Origin: an uncultured Prochlorococcus sp.
Lineage (GTDB): Bacteria; Cyanobacteriota; Cyanobacteriia; PCC-6307; Cyanobiaceae
Direction of reading: 5' to 3'
Assembly (NCBI GenBank): GCA_902536455.1
Contig: CACAXN010000011.1
Span: 1 to 37,791, forward strand
Length of the DNA stretch: 37,791 nucleotides
Below are positions 9,135-17,785 of this stretch, piece by piece (the stretch's first letter is position 1; every line of letters begins with the position of its first letter). The position numbers and the translations under genes were made by a program. A model generated the notes under the pieces. The model was not told where the DNA came from, ran no database searches, and worked only from the letters and a program-made list of their open reading frames with translations.

Positions 9135-9410
9135 ATGAACAAAGCTGATTTAGTAAATCTTGTTGCTGCTCGTACAGAGCTCACAAAAACGGATGTTTCT
9201 TTAGTTGTTGATGCAGCTATTGAAACTATTGTTGATTCAGTAGTGGAAGGCAAAAAAGTCTCCATACTAGGATTTGGTTCTTTTGAACCAAGAGATCGTT
9301 CTGCAAGACAGGGATTAAACCCTAAGACAGGCGAAAAAATAGCAATACCTGCTAAAAGAGTTCCAACATTCTCTGCAGGTAAACTTTTTAAGGATAGAGT
9401 TCAAGGGTAA
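9135..9410 (+). CDS. hup: HU family DNA-binding protein
   Basis: A small nucleoid protein that bends and compacts DNA as a dimer. The 91 residues match HU/IHF length. The family signature is at about residues 47-85: GFGSFEPRDRSARQGLNPKT, then the DNA-minor-groove arm with the conserved RxxxNPKTGE and IPAKRVPTFSAGK. The start is the ATG at 9135 (MNKADLVNLV, the usual HU N-terminus). A TTG 33 bases earlier in the same frame would add an unrelated extension and is rejected. It is monocistronic, with a promoter at 9037-9065 and a strong terminator just downstream. Confidence 0.96.
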   Translation: MNKADLVNLVAARTELTKTDVSLVVDAAIETIVDSVVEGKKVSILGFGSFEPRDRSARQGLNPKTGEKIAIPAKRVPTFSAGKLFKDRVQG

Positions 9411-9437
9411 TCTTTTTAATCTATTTCTTCCTTGCAC

Positions 9438-9470
9438 AAAAGGGTGCTCTTCTAGGGCATCTTTTTTTTT
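9438..9470 (+). terminator. Rho-independent terminator after the HU gene
   Basis: A stem of AAAAG plus GTGCTC pairs with GGGCAT plus CTTTT, with one bulged G and a TTCTA loop. It runs straight into a run of nine T residues at 9462-9470. It starts 27 nt after the HU stop codon. Confidence 0.8.
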
Positions 9471-9544
9471 AGTAATAAAATGCAATTAGCTCAATGATCA
9501 AAACTACTGCCGAAGTATCCAAAATTTTGAAATTTTAAAAAGTA

Positions 9545-9856
9545 ATGAAATTTTTAACTATTTTATTCTTGAAATTTTTATTATTATCAAATTTTCTTAT
9601 GGCAGAAACAATACCAACGAAGACTAAGATTCTAAAACAATCTAATGATTGTTTTAAAGATACTAGAATCCAATCATGTAAAGAATTAGTTTCTGAAATA
9701 GAAAAACTTCAATTAGTGGTCTTCGACCAAAATAGATTCAAATGTCAATCTAGTTTATTGGGGCTGCAAACGGAAATTATTGAAGCTTATTTTTTTAATA
9801 ATTCCTCAAATGAGAAAATTTCAATAATGGTCCCATATGTGATTAAAAATTGTTAA
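9545..9856 (+). CDS. Small secreted protein with four cysteines, unknown function
   Basis: A 103-residue product with a clear signal peptide: a Lys, then a hydrophobic run to about residue 19, then MAE, with cleavage likely after the Ala at about 20-21. The mature part is about 80 residues and has four Cys (in NDCFKD, QSCKEL, FKCQSS and the last residue), which could form two disulfides in the periplasm or lumen. I do not recognise the family. It is the first of three small + strand genes after HU. The ATG start has no strong Shine-Dalgarno site. Confidence 0.65.
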   Translation: MKFLTILFLKFLLLSNFLMAETIPTKTKILKQSNDCFKDTRIQSCKELVSEIEKLQLVVFDQNRFKCQSSLLGLQTEIIEAYFFNNSSNEKISIMVPYVIKNC

Positions 9857-9910
9857 TTATTAAAAAAATTTATTTTTTTGGAATATTATAAATTTGATAT
9901 TGAATTTGTA

Positions 9911-10165
9911 ATGGTAAAAGGTTTTTCTGATAATGAAGTTAAGAATAATAACCAAAATACTCAAGTAAAAGAACAAAAAAAAGAAAAAAAGGGCTTAGCT
10001 GGTTTTCTTAAAGGCAAGAAATTTACTTACACTTTGCCTGGTAAAAAACAAATAAATATTTTTGGATCAATAGTAATAGGATTAAATATGATTTTAGTAT
10101 TGCTAATCATCCTTTATTTAAATAATCAAGAATTTCATGACTTTGTATTTAATGTTGGTCGTTAG
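9911..10165 (+). CDS. Small single-helix membrane protein, unknown function
   Basis: Eighty-four residues from the ATG at 9911. An in-frame TTG at 9878 would add eleven residues, but the ATG gives a cleaner product. The N-terminal half is hydrophilic and Lys/Asn rich (NNNQNTQVKEQKKEKKG). This is followed by a GFLKGKKFTYTLPGKKQ segment, then one membrane helix at about residues 52-71 (GSIVIGLNMILVLLIILYL) and a short tail. The positive charges before the helix suggest a cytoplasmic N-terminus. No family recognised; it may be restricted to marine picocyanobacteria. Confidence 0.6.
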   Translation: MVKGFSDNEVKNNNQNTQVKEQKKEKKGLAGFLKGKKFTYTLPGKKQINIFGSIVIGLNMILVLLIILYLNNQEFHDFVFNVGR

Positions 10166-10223
10166 ATATATTTTTAGATCGAAAAATTTTATTAGATGAT
10201 ATATTTAAATTTTAGAATATTTT

Positions 10224-10481
10224 ATGAAAGTAATTAATTTAGTTTCTCAAGTATTTTTTTTGTTAATAACTCTTCTATTTTTGATATATTTTCTAACAGG
10301 TTATGACTCTGCTTTTGAGGCAGACCAAAATTGCCATTCATATCTTTCAAGTTACGATAACCTATCTGGAAATTATAGTTGTGATCATGATACTGAGACA
10401 CATCAGTGGATACTTTACGAGTCCAAAGACAGTAAAGAACCAGCAAAAATTATTAAGAAATTTAGGTACAAGTTTTTATAA
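10224..10481 (+). CDS. Small anchored or secreted protein, unknown function
   Basis: Eighty-five residues that begin with a hydrophobic segment at about 7-25 (VSQVFFLLITLLFLIYFLTG), acting as a signal or anchor. A polar domain of about 60 residues follows with two Cys (QNCHSY, NYSCDH) that could pair outside the cytoplasm. The C-terminus is basic (IIKKFRYKFL). The 3' end overlaps the convergent 70-residue gene by 6 bases. Not recognised; coding is supported by intact ATG, signal-like N-terminus and fit between neighbours. Confidence 0.55.
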   Translation: MKVINLVSQVFFLLITLLFLIYFLTGYDSAFEADQNCHSYLSSYDNLSGNYSCDHDTETHQWILYESKDSKEPAKIIKKFRYKFL

Positions 10482-10688
10482 ATCAATTTTCTTATAAAAA
10501 AACTTTGCAAATATAATAGAAATAATCGCTGTAAATGTGAAAGTAAGATATTGGTATATACTTCCCTCTAAGTAGATTTTATTTTTATAGAGAGGATAAT
10601 CTATCAAAGAACCTAATGTTCCCCAAATTATTACCCATATAGATATGTATAAGAATACCTTTATTGGATTAGATTTTTTTGCTTCCAT
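10476..10688 (-). CDS. Small two-helix membrane protein, unknown function
   Basis: Seventy residues with two predicted membrane helices, about 10-28 (VFLYISIWVIIWGTLGSLI) and 45-63 (YLTFTFTAIISIIFAKFF), joined by a short loop containing DYPLYKNK. The ends are basic, so both termini are probably cytoplasmic. It begins 2 nt after the stop of the Hli gene, so the two are almost certainly co-transcribed and may act together at the thylakoid. The family is not recognised. Confidence 0.65.
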   Translation of the reverse strand: MEAKKSNPIKVFLYISIWVIIWGTLGSLIDYPLYKNKIYLEGSIYQYLTFTFTAIISIIFAKFFYKKIDL

Positions 10689-10690
10689 TT

Positions 10691-10936
10691 TTAATTGATA
10701 CCAAAAATTGAAGAAGTAACAGGTCTTCCGCTAAAAACTAACTCGGTTAAAATGAGCATTAAGAATCCGATCATTGCTGCTCTACCATTTACAAGTTCAG
10801 CACTGCTATTAAATCCAAAAACATTCTTTACTTCATCTCCCTGATTGTCTACCCATTTTGAGTATTCTTTTTCAGTTGATGAAGTATTAGTAAAATCATC
10901 ATTTTGATTTTCTATTGGAGAGCCTTTTTCTTGCAT
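10691..10936 (-). CDS. hli: High-light-inducible protein (Hli/SCP, chlorophyll a/b-binding-like)
   Basis: A one-helix thylakoid protein that binds chlorophyll and carotenoid and protects photosystems under excess light. The chlorophyll-binding signature ELVNGRAAMIGFL is at residues 47-59, with the helix continuing to about 69. The 81 residues include a 45-residue polar N-terminus, longer than the minimal Hli proteins. It lies 39 nt downstream of cobD and 2 nt upstream of a two-helix protein. Multiple Hli genes are typical of high-light Prochlorococcus. Light induction is known for the family, not visible here. Confidence 0.92.
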   Translation of the reverse strand: MQEKGSPIENQNDDFTNTSSTEKEYSKWVDNQGDEVKNVFGFNSSAELVNGRAAMIGFLMLILTELVFSGRPVTSSIFGIN

Positions 10937-10975
10937 AGAGTTTTTATTTATTTTAGTATTTTTAAAACTAATTTA

Positions 10976-12004
10976 TTATGAAATTAAAGTCGAAATTATA
11001 AAATAAATAAATAAAAAAATTATTATCCATAAAAATTGTAATCTCAAAATTAATTGACAAATTAATTTAATTTTCTCTCCAGTGCAATTATCTCCATTCG
11101 AATTGATCATTGGCTTTTCAATAATCTCATTTTTATATTTACTTTTCCCACCCAATCTTATACCAGAAATATAAGCAAATATAGCTTCTGAAATACCAGC
11201 ATTAGGCGAATCATATTTTTTCCCATCAAGATAGCTTTTTTTTATGATTGATCCATACTCATTAATTTTGGGACTAACTAAAGGTAATGTGATTAAAACT
11301 AATCTTGAAGGAACAAACGTAAAAATATCTTCGATTTTTGCACTGAAAAAACCTAAATATCTAAAATAATCATATTTGTAACCTATCATTGAATCTAAGG
11401 TACTTATGGCTTTATAAGAAAAACCAAGTGATAAAGGCCCTGGCAGAAAAATTGAAAATTTCATAGAAAAAATTCCAACAAAAATCCAAAATAATGGCCC
11501 AAACACTCCATCAACAGAATTTTCGGTAAGACTCTCTGTACTTGATCTCAAAAGATGTTCTAAAGAAGATGAACTTACATCCCTACTTACTATCCTTTGT
11601 ACCTTCTCTTTAATTATTCTTTTATTTTGGTCATTAATTTCTTTGTATTCTATTAGATCTGCGATCTCTTTCACACTTGAAATAAGTCCCTTAGTCGCAA
11701 TGCAACTTGAAAGTCCAAAAAAAATCAACAATCCGCTAAAAAAATTATTCCCTAATTGTACGTAACTGAGTTCTATCAATTTTCCTAAACCAAAACTTAT
11801 TCCAATAGTGGATATAGCTACGATGAAACCTCCCCAAAACAATATATTTTTATTTCCCCTAAAATTATTTATGAGGAAATCAGATATTTTTTTTATGTAA
11901 AAGCCAATTATTTGAACAGGGTGGATTAAAAATCTGGGATCTCCGGTCAATAAATCAAAACCAATCGATCCAAGAAATATTAAAAATAAATTTATTTCAG
12001 CCAA
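10976..12004 (-). CDS. cobD: Adenosylcobinamide-phosphate synthase (CobD/CbiB)
   Basis: An integral membrane enzyme that attaches the aminopropanol arm to adenosylcobyric acid in cobalamin (in cyanobacteria, pseudocobalamin) synthesis. The conserved N-terminus [19 protein letters not shown] and the central block [20 protein letters not shown] followed by GVFGPLFW are clear. Several membrane helices are present in 342 residues. The start is a TTG inside the last codons of ilvC, a 13-base overlap, with no better ATG. The overlap implies translational coupling to ilvC. Confidence 0.92.
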   Translation of the reverse strand: MAEINLFLIFLGSIGFDLLTGDPRFLIHPVQIIGFYIKKISDFLINNFRGNKNILFWGGFIVAISTIGISFGLGKLIELSYVQLGNNFFSGLLIFFGLSSCIATKGLISSVKEIADLIEYKEINDQNKRIIKEKVQRIVSRDVSSSSLEHLLRSSTESLTENSVDGVFGPLFWIFVGIFSMKFSIFLPGPLSLGFSYKAISTLDSMIGYKYDYFRYLGFFSAKIEDIFTFVPSRLVLITLPLVSPKINEYGSIIKKSYLDGKKYDSPNAGISEAIFAYISGIRLGGKSKYKNEIIEKPMINSNGDNCTGEKIKLICQLILRLQFLWIIIFLFIYFIISTLIS

Positions 12005-12981
12005 CTGAACATCGAGCGCAGACCTTTACCTACTTTTTCAATTTCATGTTTTGAGTTCTCTTCTCTTAATTTTGTCATTAGGGGTTTGTTTTTATCGCAT
12101 TCTTCTACAAAATTCTTAGCGAAAGTCCCATCTTGAATGTCTTTAAGAATTTTTTGCATTTCTTTCTTTGTATCGTTATTTATAAGTCTTTTACCACTTA
12201 CATAATCTCCATATTCAGCAGTATTTGAAATGGAATCTCTCATTTGAGATAAGCCTCCCTTCACCATCAGATCAACAATAAGCTTGACTTCATGTAAGCA
12301 TTCGAAATAAGCAAGTTCGGGCTGATATCCTGCCTCTACAAGAGTTTCAAAGCCTGATTTGACTAGTTCTGATAAGCCTCCGCATAAAACTGCTTGTTCT
12401 CCAAATAAATCAGTTTCTGTTTCTTCTTTGAAATTTGTTTCAAGTATCCCAGCTCTCGTTCCGCCAATCCCTTTAGCATAAGCCATTGCCAATGATCTTG
12501 CACTTCCAGAATAATCTTGCTCTACTGCGAATAATGCAGGGACTCCTTGACCGTTTTGATATTCCCAACGAACAGTATGGCCAGGTCCTTTTGGAGCAAT
12601 CATCACAACATCCACAAAACTAGGAGGTTTTACAAGTCCGAATCTTATATTAAAGCCGTGAGCAAAACTTAATATCTTCCCTTCTTTTAGGTTTGGTTCT
12701 ATATCTTCAAGGTAAACATCTTTCTGAAACTCATCTGGGAGGAGAATCATAATCCAGTCTGCTTTTTCGCAAGCTTCAGAAACACTAAAAACTTGTAGAC
12801 CATCGCTAATAGCTTTGCTTTCAGACTTGCTTCCTTTATATAATCCTACAATTACATCCATACCACTATCTTTGAGGTTTAGGGCATGTGCGTGGCCTTG
12901 TGAACCATATCCTATTATAGCTATTGTTTTATTGTTTAAAAGGCTTAGATCTGCATCTGCGTCGTAAAAGAGTTGAGTCAT
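11992..12981 (-). CDS. ilvC: Ketol-acid reductoisomerase
   Basis: NADPH- and Mg-dependent enzyme of valine, leucine and isoleucine synthesis that converts acetohydroxy acids to dihydroxy acids. The start is the ATG at 12981 ([12 protein letters not shown], the usual N-terminus); a TTG at 13008 would add nine unrelated residues. The Rossmann motif [17 protein letters not shown] and the sequence [13 protein letters not shown] are visible, as is the metal-binding region [11 protein letters not shown]. The 329 residues fit the short class I enzymes. cobD begins within its last codons. Confidence 0.96.
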   Translation of the reverse strand: MTQLFYDADADLSLLNNKTIAIIGYGSQGHAHALNLKDSGMDVIVGLYKGSKSESKAISDGLQVFSVSEACEKADWIMILLPDEFQKDVYLEDIEPNLKEGKILSFAHGFNIRFGLVKPPSFVDVVMIAPKGPGHTVRWEYQNGQGVPALFAVEQDYSGSARSLAMAYAKGIGGTRAGILETNFKEETETDLFGEQAVLCGGLSELVKSGFETLVEAGYQPELAYFECLHEVKLIVDLMVKGGLSQMRDSISNTAEYGDYVSGKRLINNDTKKEMQKILKDIQDGTFAKNFVEECDKNKPLMTKLREENSKHEIEKVGKGLRSMFSWLK

Positions 12982-13091
12982 TAGTTGTAGCTTCTTTGCA
13001 TTTGACAATTAGTATTTTAGACATTAAACGTGTAAATAAACCAATTAATTATTAATTTAAAAAAGAAAATTAAAATATTTATTTAGAAAAT

Positions 13092-13703
13092 TTAAGACTG
13101 ATTTGCTTCGCTTGGATGTGTAATTACTCTATCTATCAGGCCATAGTTTTTTGCCTCTTCTGCACTTAGAAAATAATCTCTATCGGTATCTTTTTCGATT
13201 TTTTCAAATGATTGACCTGTCATATCCGCCATAGACATGTTTAACATATCTTTAATTCTTAAAATTTCTTTAGCCTCTATTTCAATATCACTAGCTTGAC
13301 GTTGAGATGTCCCTCCAAGGGGTTGATGAATCATTATTCTGCTGTGGGGTAAAGCAACTCTTTTCCCTTTGGTTCCAGCGGCTAATAGGAATGCACCCAT
13401 GGAGGCTGCTAGGCCTACGCATATGGTTACAACATCACTTTTTACGTATTTTATAGTGTCATATATTGCCAAGCCAGCAGTTACTGATCCTCCGGGGCTA
13501 TTTATATATAGATAAATAGGTTTGGAATTGTCATCAGAATCAAGATAAAGCATTTGGGCAACAAGGCTATTAGCAATACCATCATTAACTTCTTGTCCCA
13601 GAAAAAGAATTCTTTCAACTCCTAGTCTTGTATATATATCAACCCATCTTTCGTATTGACTTCCAGGAAGTCTATAAGGCACGCTTGGAGTTCCTATTGG
13701 CAT
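13092..13703 (-). CDS. clpP: ATP-dependent Clp protease proteolytic subunit (ClpP3 type)
   Basis: A serine peptidase that forms the proteolytic chamber with a Clp ATPase. The catalytic triad is complete: Ser101 in AASMGA, His126 in MIHQP and Asp176 in DRDYFL. The 203 residues have no propeptide beyond a short [10 protein letters not shown] start. It follows clpR by 26-27 bases on the same strand, the arrangement known for the cyanobacterial ClpR-ClpP3 mixed core, so it is probably the active partner of that ring. Paralogue numbering is inferred from this context. Confidence 0.95.
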   Translation of the reverse strand: MPIGTPSVPYRLPGSQYERWVDIYTRLGVERILFLGQEVNDGIANSLVAQMLYLDSDDNSKPIYLYINSPGGSVTAGLAIYDTIKYVKSDVVTICVGLAASMGAFLLAAGTKGKRVALPHSRIMIHQPLGGTSQRQASDIEIEAKEILRIKDMLNMSMADMTGQSFEKIEKDTDRDYFLSAEEAKNYGLIDRVITHPSEANQS

Positions 13704-13729
13704 GATTTTAAAGTAGTTGTTTGTGAGGG

Positions 13730-14392
13730 TTAAATTTTGTTTGGTAAATCTTTTTGACTTGTGAGTATTCTATCGATAACTCCATAATCTAGGGCTTCTT
13801 GAGGGTTGAGATAACTCATCCTGTCTGAGTCTTTAGATAGTTCTTCAATAGTCTTTCCAGTATTACGAGAGAGAATTTCTAGCATGGATTTTTTATTTTT
13901 CAAAACTTCCTCAGCCCTTATTTGGATATCAGTTGCTTGACCTCTTGCTCCGCTTATTGGTTGATGTAAAACAATTGACGCGTGGGGAAGCGCAGCCCTT
14001 TGCCCTTTTGTTCCAGATGAGAGGATAACAGCAGCAGTCCCCATCGCTTGTCCTATACAGATTGTATGTACTGGAGGCTTTATGTAGCTTATTGTGTCAC
14101 AGATTGCAAAAGCTTCTGTTTCGAAACCAACTGCGTCTCCTGTATACCAACTCGTACCTGTTGAATTTATATAGAAAAAGATGGGTTTTTCTGGGTCTTC
14201 AAACTCTAGATAAAGAAGTTGGGCAATAATTAGCTCAGTAACGTCCATTCCTAGTTGTCTTTTCGCATCGTCATCAGAAAATAATGGTAAACCAAGATAG
14301 ACGATTCTCTCTTTTAGTAGAAGAGAGGGCAGATCAGGGGGCGGGGTCCTCATAACGGTATTTTCGCCGTAATAAGGAGCAGATACAGTCAT
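13730..14392 (-). CDS. clpR: ClpR, catalytically degenerate Clp protease subunit
   Basis: A ClpP-like subunit that builds mixed heptamers with ClpP3 in cyanobacteria and plastids. Aligned by eye with the neighbouring ClpP, the catalytic Ser position is Gly118 (GQAMGTA) and the Asp position is Met192 (DRMSYL), while His143 is kept. It carries the ClpR insertion near residues 80-95 ([16 protein letters not shown]). The start is the ATG at 14392; a GTG three codons upstream is possible. The 220 residues are typical. The loss of catalytic residues is a property of the family and not a defect. Confidence 0.94.
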   Translation of the reverse strand: MTVSAPYYGENTVMRTPPPDLPSLLLKERIVYLGLPLFSDDDAKRQLGMDVTELIIAQLLYLEFEDPEKPIFFYINSTGTSWYTGDAVGFETEAFAICDTISYIKPPVHTICIGQAMGTAAVILSSGTKGQRAALPHASIVLHQPISGARGQATDIQIRAEEVLKNKKSMLEILSRNTGKTIEELSKDSDRMSYLNPQEALDYGVIDRILTSQKDLPNKI

Positions 14393-14432
14393 TTGTATCA
14401 CAAAATTAAGATTGATTTGATTCTAGCTAGAT

Positions 14433-15542
14433 TTAGCCTTGTGTCGCTGGTGATTTAAAAGATTTGTTTGACTCAGGATTATTTATCAGTTTTCCAAAGA
14501 CCATCCTTCCTGTGGGAGTTTGTAGTGCTCCTGTTATGACAATATCTAATCTGCTTCCCACAAAATTCCTTGCTTCATCAATAACAACCATTGTTCCATC
14601 ATCTAAATATCCAATACCTTGCATTTTTTCTTTGCCTTCTCTAACAATTTTGATGTTAAGTGATTCGCCTGGCTGTACTTCTGGTCGTAAAGCAATAACC
14701 AAATCACTCAAATTCATAACTTTTAGTTCTTTAACTTCAGCAATCTGAGAGAGATTATAATCAGCTGTTATTAAAGTTCCTGTCATATCTTCAGTAATTT
14801 TTAAGAGTTTTTCATCTACTCCATTACCTTCGTACTTTGTTGGGTTTATTACAAGTCTTCTCCCGTATAGATCTCTTAATTCTTTCAACAATTTAAGACC
14901 TCTTCTGCCTTTCGATCTTTTTTCATTACTGCTTGAGTCAGCTAAAGTTTGTAATTCATCAATTACACTTTGGGCAACAATTAACTGCCCTTCCAATAAG
15001 CCGCAACTTAATAGGCCATTTATTCTGCCATCAATAATTACACTAGTATCTAGTATTTTTGGACTTGCAGCAGGGAGTATTCCCTCATTAACTAGATATG
15101 CATCAGTATTATTTGGATTGAATATTCTCAATAAAGTCCTCCCATGAGTGTCTGCCAACTTATAACCAAGTACACCAAAGAAAATATTGCTTAATATAGC
15201 TGCTAAAGGTTTTGCAAAAAATACTTCTCTCGGAAAGGGAATTAAGAGTATTGGAGCTAGAAGTAGATTCGCAACAAGTAATCCTAAAATCAATCCTACT
15301 GACCTGCTTATTAATAAGTCTGTAGGCATTGTCCTTATTTGATCAAGAAAAGTTTTTCTTAGTTGAAGGAATACAAAACCAGCTGCTAATCCAATAAAAA
15401 AACCTATTATTGCTAAAACAATTCTAAAACCCTCTACATTAGACACCTGTTTGAGTATGTCTACTGGCAATAAATCAACTCCAAGCCAACCTGAAGCAGC
15501 ACCAGACAATACAAATAAAATTAATACGAGGATATCTGTCAT
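14433..15542 (-). CDS. Membrane-anchored PIN/TRAM domain protein (YacL-like)
   Basis: A 369-residue protein with about four membrane helices in the first 145 residues, a PIN nuclease-type domain (about 155-275) starting ILDTSVIIDGRI, and a TRAM domain near the C-terminus (about 280-345, with GESLNIKIVREGKEKMQGIG and YLDDGTMVVI). PIN acidic residues Asp in DTSVIID and in LITADYNL are present, so RNase activity is plausible. Homologues are widespread in cyanobacteria and Bacillus (YacL); the function is poorly defined. It lies 40 nt upstream of clpR and is divergent from hemW. Confidence 0.9.
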   Translation of the reverse strand: MTDILVLILFVLSGAASGWLGVDLLPVDILKQVSNVEGFRIVLAIIGFFIGLAAGFVFLQLRKTFLDQIRTMPTDLLISRSVGLILGLLVANLLLAPILLIPFPREVFFAKPLAAILSNIFFGVLGYKLADTHGRTLLRIFNPNNTDAYLVNEGILPAASPKILDTSVIIDGRINGLLSCGLLEGQLIVAQSVIDELQTLADSSSNEKRSKGRRGLKLLKELRDLYGRRLVINPTKYEGNGVDEKLLKITEDMTGTLITADYNLSQIAEVKELKVMNLSDLVIALRPEVQPGESLNIKIVREGKEKMQGIGYLDDGTMVVIDEARNFVGSRLDIVITGALQTPTGRMVFGKLINNPESNKSFKSPATQG

Positions 15543-15639
15543 ATCTATAATCTACTAGGATTTATTAATTGAGTAAATAAAGATTTTATTTTTTTCGATC
15601 CTTATTACTTTTTTTGGGGCTTTAAAATATTCTTATATT

Positions 15640-16863
15640 ATGAATAAGTTTCCAAGAAGTGCTTATGTACACATCCCTTTTTGCCACAGAAGGTGTTTTT
15701 ATTGTGATTTTGCAGTCATTCCATTAGGAAAAAAAGTTGAGCCTTTAGGAGGGTATGGGAGCAAAACTATTAAGGAATATTTGCACTTTTTACATAAAGA
15801 AATATTGTCAATTAAGCATAAATCACCTCTTTCGACAATTTATGTGGGTGGTGGTACCCCATCAATTTTGGATCCCAAACAAATTAGGGAGTTAATTCAT
15901 ATTTTTAAAGAAAATTATGGAATTGACTATGGTGCTGAAATCACTATGGAGGTTGACCCAGCAAGTTTTAATGAAGAGGATCTTTATGGATTCATAAAAG
16001 CTGGGATAAATAGATTTAGTCTTGGAGTACAAAGTTTTAATAATCATATACTTCAAAAGTCTGGGAGGAGACACTTAAGAGAAGATGCTGAAAAATCTTG
16101 TTCATGGTTGAAAAGAGTATATGATTCAGGATTAATAAAAAGTTGGAGTTTAGATTTAATTCAAAACTTGCCACTGAGTGGCTTTAAAGAATGGCAAGAT
16201 GACTTAAAAAAAGCAATATCATTTTCACCACCACACATATCCATTTACGATTTAAGTATTGAAAACGGAACTGTTTTTAAAAAATTAGTTAATATTGGAA
16301 AATTAAAGCTTCCAAGTGATGAAGAGGCTTTTAAAAATAGTGAATTAACTCATTTAATACTAAAAAACTCGGGGTACTCAAGATATGAAATTTCAAACTA
16401 TTGTCTCCCTAGACATCAATCTAGACATAATCGCGTTTATTGGAGTGGGTTAGGTTGGTGGAGTTTTGGTCAAGGTTCGACTAGTTCACCTTGGGGAGAA
16501 AAGTTAACTAGACCAAGAGTTAGTAAAGATTATAAAGAATGGGTAATTAGACAATACAAATTTAATTTAGATTTTTCCCTAACTAATAAGGACTTTATCT
16601 ACAAAGAACTTGATGAGAAAATAATGTTGGGATTGAGACTAAAAGAGGGTATAGATATCCAAAAAGTGTTTAAAGATCAAAACTGGGAAACCACAAAATC
16701 TGAAACTACCTTTAGTAAATTGATAGAGGAATGGGAAAGATTTCTTGATGATGGACTTTTAATAAAAAAAGGGAATAGATTCTTTTTAAGCGACCCTAGA
16801 GGAATGGAGCTTAGCAATCAAATTCTTATTTCCATGTTTAAGTGGTGGGATAAGATTAATTAA
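15640..16863 (+). CDS. hemW: HemW-type radical SAM protein (heme chaperone, coproporphyrinogen oxidase-like)
   Basis: Contains the radical SAM cluster motif CHRRCFYC with Cys15, Cys19 and Cys22, and GGGTPSIL for SAM binding. The HNRVYW sequence matches the HNxxYW motif that marks HemW rather than HemN. The C-terminal HemN-like domain is present (MLGLRLKEGID). The 407 residues are normal. It probably delivers heme to membrane cytochromes and is not a coproporphyrinogen dehydrogenase, by family knowledge. The 3' end overlaps the convergent panB by 8 bases. Confidence 0.9.
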   Translation: MNKFPRSAYVHIPFCHRRCFYCDFAVIPLGKKVEPLGGYGSKTIKEYLHFLHKEILSIKHKSPLSTIYVGGGTPSILDPKQIRELIHIFKENYGIDYGAEITMEVDPASFNEEDLYGFIKAGINRFSLGVQSFNNHILQKSGRRHLREDAEKSCSWLKRVYDSGLIKSWSLDLIQNLPLSGFKEWQDDLKKAISFSPPHISIYDLSIENGTVFKKLVNIGKLKLPSDEEAFKNSELTHLILKNSGYSRYEISNYCLPRHQSRHNRVYWSGLGWWSFGQGSTSSPWGEKLTRPRVSKDYKEWVIRQYKFNLDFSLTNKDFIYKELDEKIMLGLRLKEGIDIQKVFKDQNWETTKSETTFSKLIEEWERFLDDGLLIKKGNRFFLSDPRGMELSNQILISMFKWWDKIN

Positions 16864-17629
16864 GTCTTTCAGAGTCTACCCATCCTTTTAATTTTTCCTT
16901 AAATAATTCCTTACCTTGAATAATCGGTTGGCAAAATGGTGGTTGATCGTCATTGAGGCCTAACAAATCTGCAGTAACTCTAACTTGCCCATCACAATAA
17001 TTTCCTGCACCGATACCTATTGTGGGAATTGTTAAAGTCTTTTGTATTTCTTCAGCAAGCAAATCAGGAATATGTTCAAGAACTACTGAAAAACACCCTA
17101 ATTTTTCAAGAATCGAAGCCTCTCTCTTGATTTTTTCCTGGCTTTCTAAGCTATCTCCTTGTTTCTTTAATCCAAGATTTAGATAGCTTTGTGGTGTAAG
17201 ACCTATATGACCCATAACAGGTATTCCCATTCTTATTAATCTAGAAATAACTTTCTGTATTTCTGGTTCAGCCCCTTCTACCTTTACAGCCTTTGCATAA
17301 GTGCTCTGAATAATTTTCCCTGCATACTCCACAGCTTTGTCTTCTCCACATTGGTAAGTCAGAAAAGGCATATCTGCAACGACTAAAGGTTGTTCTTCAA
17401 TTCTCTTTTTGAACCCTCTTGAAACAGCATTAGTATGATAAATTATGTTTTCTAAAGTTAATGGCAATGTCGATTTGTATCCTAAACAGACCATTGCTAA
17501 GGAATCTCCCACCAAGATGAGATCTACATTAGCTTGTTCTGCAATGGATCCTGATATGGAGTCCCATGCAGTTAATGCAATAATTTTTTGAGATTTTTTT
17601 TTATACTTAACGAGGTCAGAAGGTAACAT
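16856..17629 (-). CDS. panB: 3-methyl-2-oxobutanoate hydroxymethyltransferase
   Basis: Adds a hydroxymethyl group from methylene-tetrahydrofolate to ketoisovalerate in pantothenate (coenzyme A) synthesis. The metal and substrate residues are visible: LVGDSLAM with Asp42, VADMPF with Asp86, VKVEGA with Lys116 and Glu118, and the catalytic Glu in VVLEHIP. GHIGLTPQS and IGIGAG are also family hallmarks. The 257 residues are the usual length. The ATG start lies about 47 bases from the 5' end of the divergent SRP RNA gene. Confidence 0.95.
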   Translation of the reverse strand: MLPSDLVKYKKKSQKIIALTAWDSISGSIAEQANVDLILVGDSLAMVCLGYKSTLPLTLENIIYHTNAVSRGFKKRIEEQPLVVADMPFLTYQCGEDKAVEYAGKIIQSTYAKAVKVEGAEPEIQKVISRLIRMGIPVMGHIGLTPQSYLNLGLKKQGDSLESQEKIKREASILEKLGCFSVVLEHIPDLLAEEIQKTLTIPTIGIGAGNYCDGQVRVTADLLGLNDDQPPFCQPIIQGKELFKEKLKGWVDSERLN

Positions 17630-17664
17630 AAGAAATTTATGTATCTTTTTTAATCAAGAATTGC

Positions 17665-17670
17665 TATTAT
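17665..17670 (+). promoter_or_regulatory. -10 box of the SRP RNA gene
   Basis: TATTAT at 17665-17670 ends seven bases before the inferred 5' end of the SRP RNA at 17677, the right distance for a start there. No convincing -35 box is seen, only AT-rich sequence around 17642. Confidence 0.45.
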
Positions 17671-17676
17671 TATCCT

Positions 17677-17770
17677 GACTCGGCCTTTCGCGGTTTTAAC
17701 GCCTAAACCTGGTCAGGACCGGAAGGTAGCAGCCACAAGGGATGCTTGAGGCAGGCGAGATAACCGAGTC
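17677..17770 (+). ncRNA. ffs: Signal recognition particle RNA, small bacterial 4.5S type
   Basis: The RNA scaffold that binds Ffh and guides membrane and secreted proteins. The conserved apical loop region GGTCAGGACCGGAAGGTAGC followed by AGCC is present, closely matching the 4.5S RNA core that contacts the Ffh M domain. The ends pair: GACTCGG at 17677-17683 with CCGAGTC at 17764-17770, so the whole molecule folds as one rod of about 94 nt. It converges on ftsZ, with 15 bases between them. Confidence 0.93.
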
Positions 17771-17785
17771 ACTTTATTTTACCTT

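Noticed and set aside
12982-13008. Upstream TTG start for ilvC
   Set aside because: Adds nine residues before MTQLFYDAD, the normal beginning of this enzyme group.
13730-14392. Broken clpP because two catalytic residues are missing
   Set aside because: The loss of Ser and Asp together with the insertion at about 80-95 is the hallmark of ClpR, a normal structural subunit.
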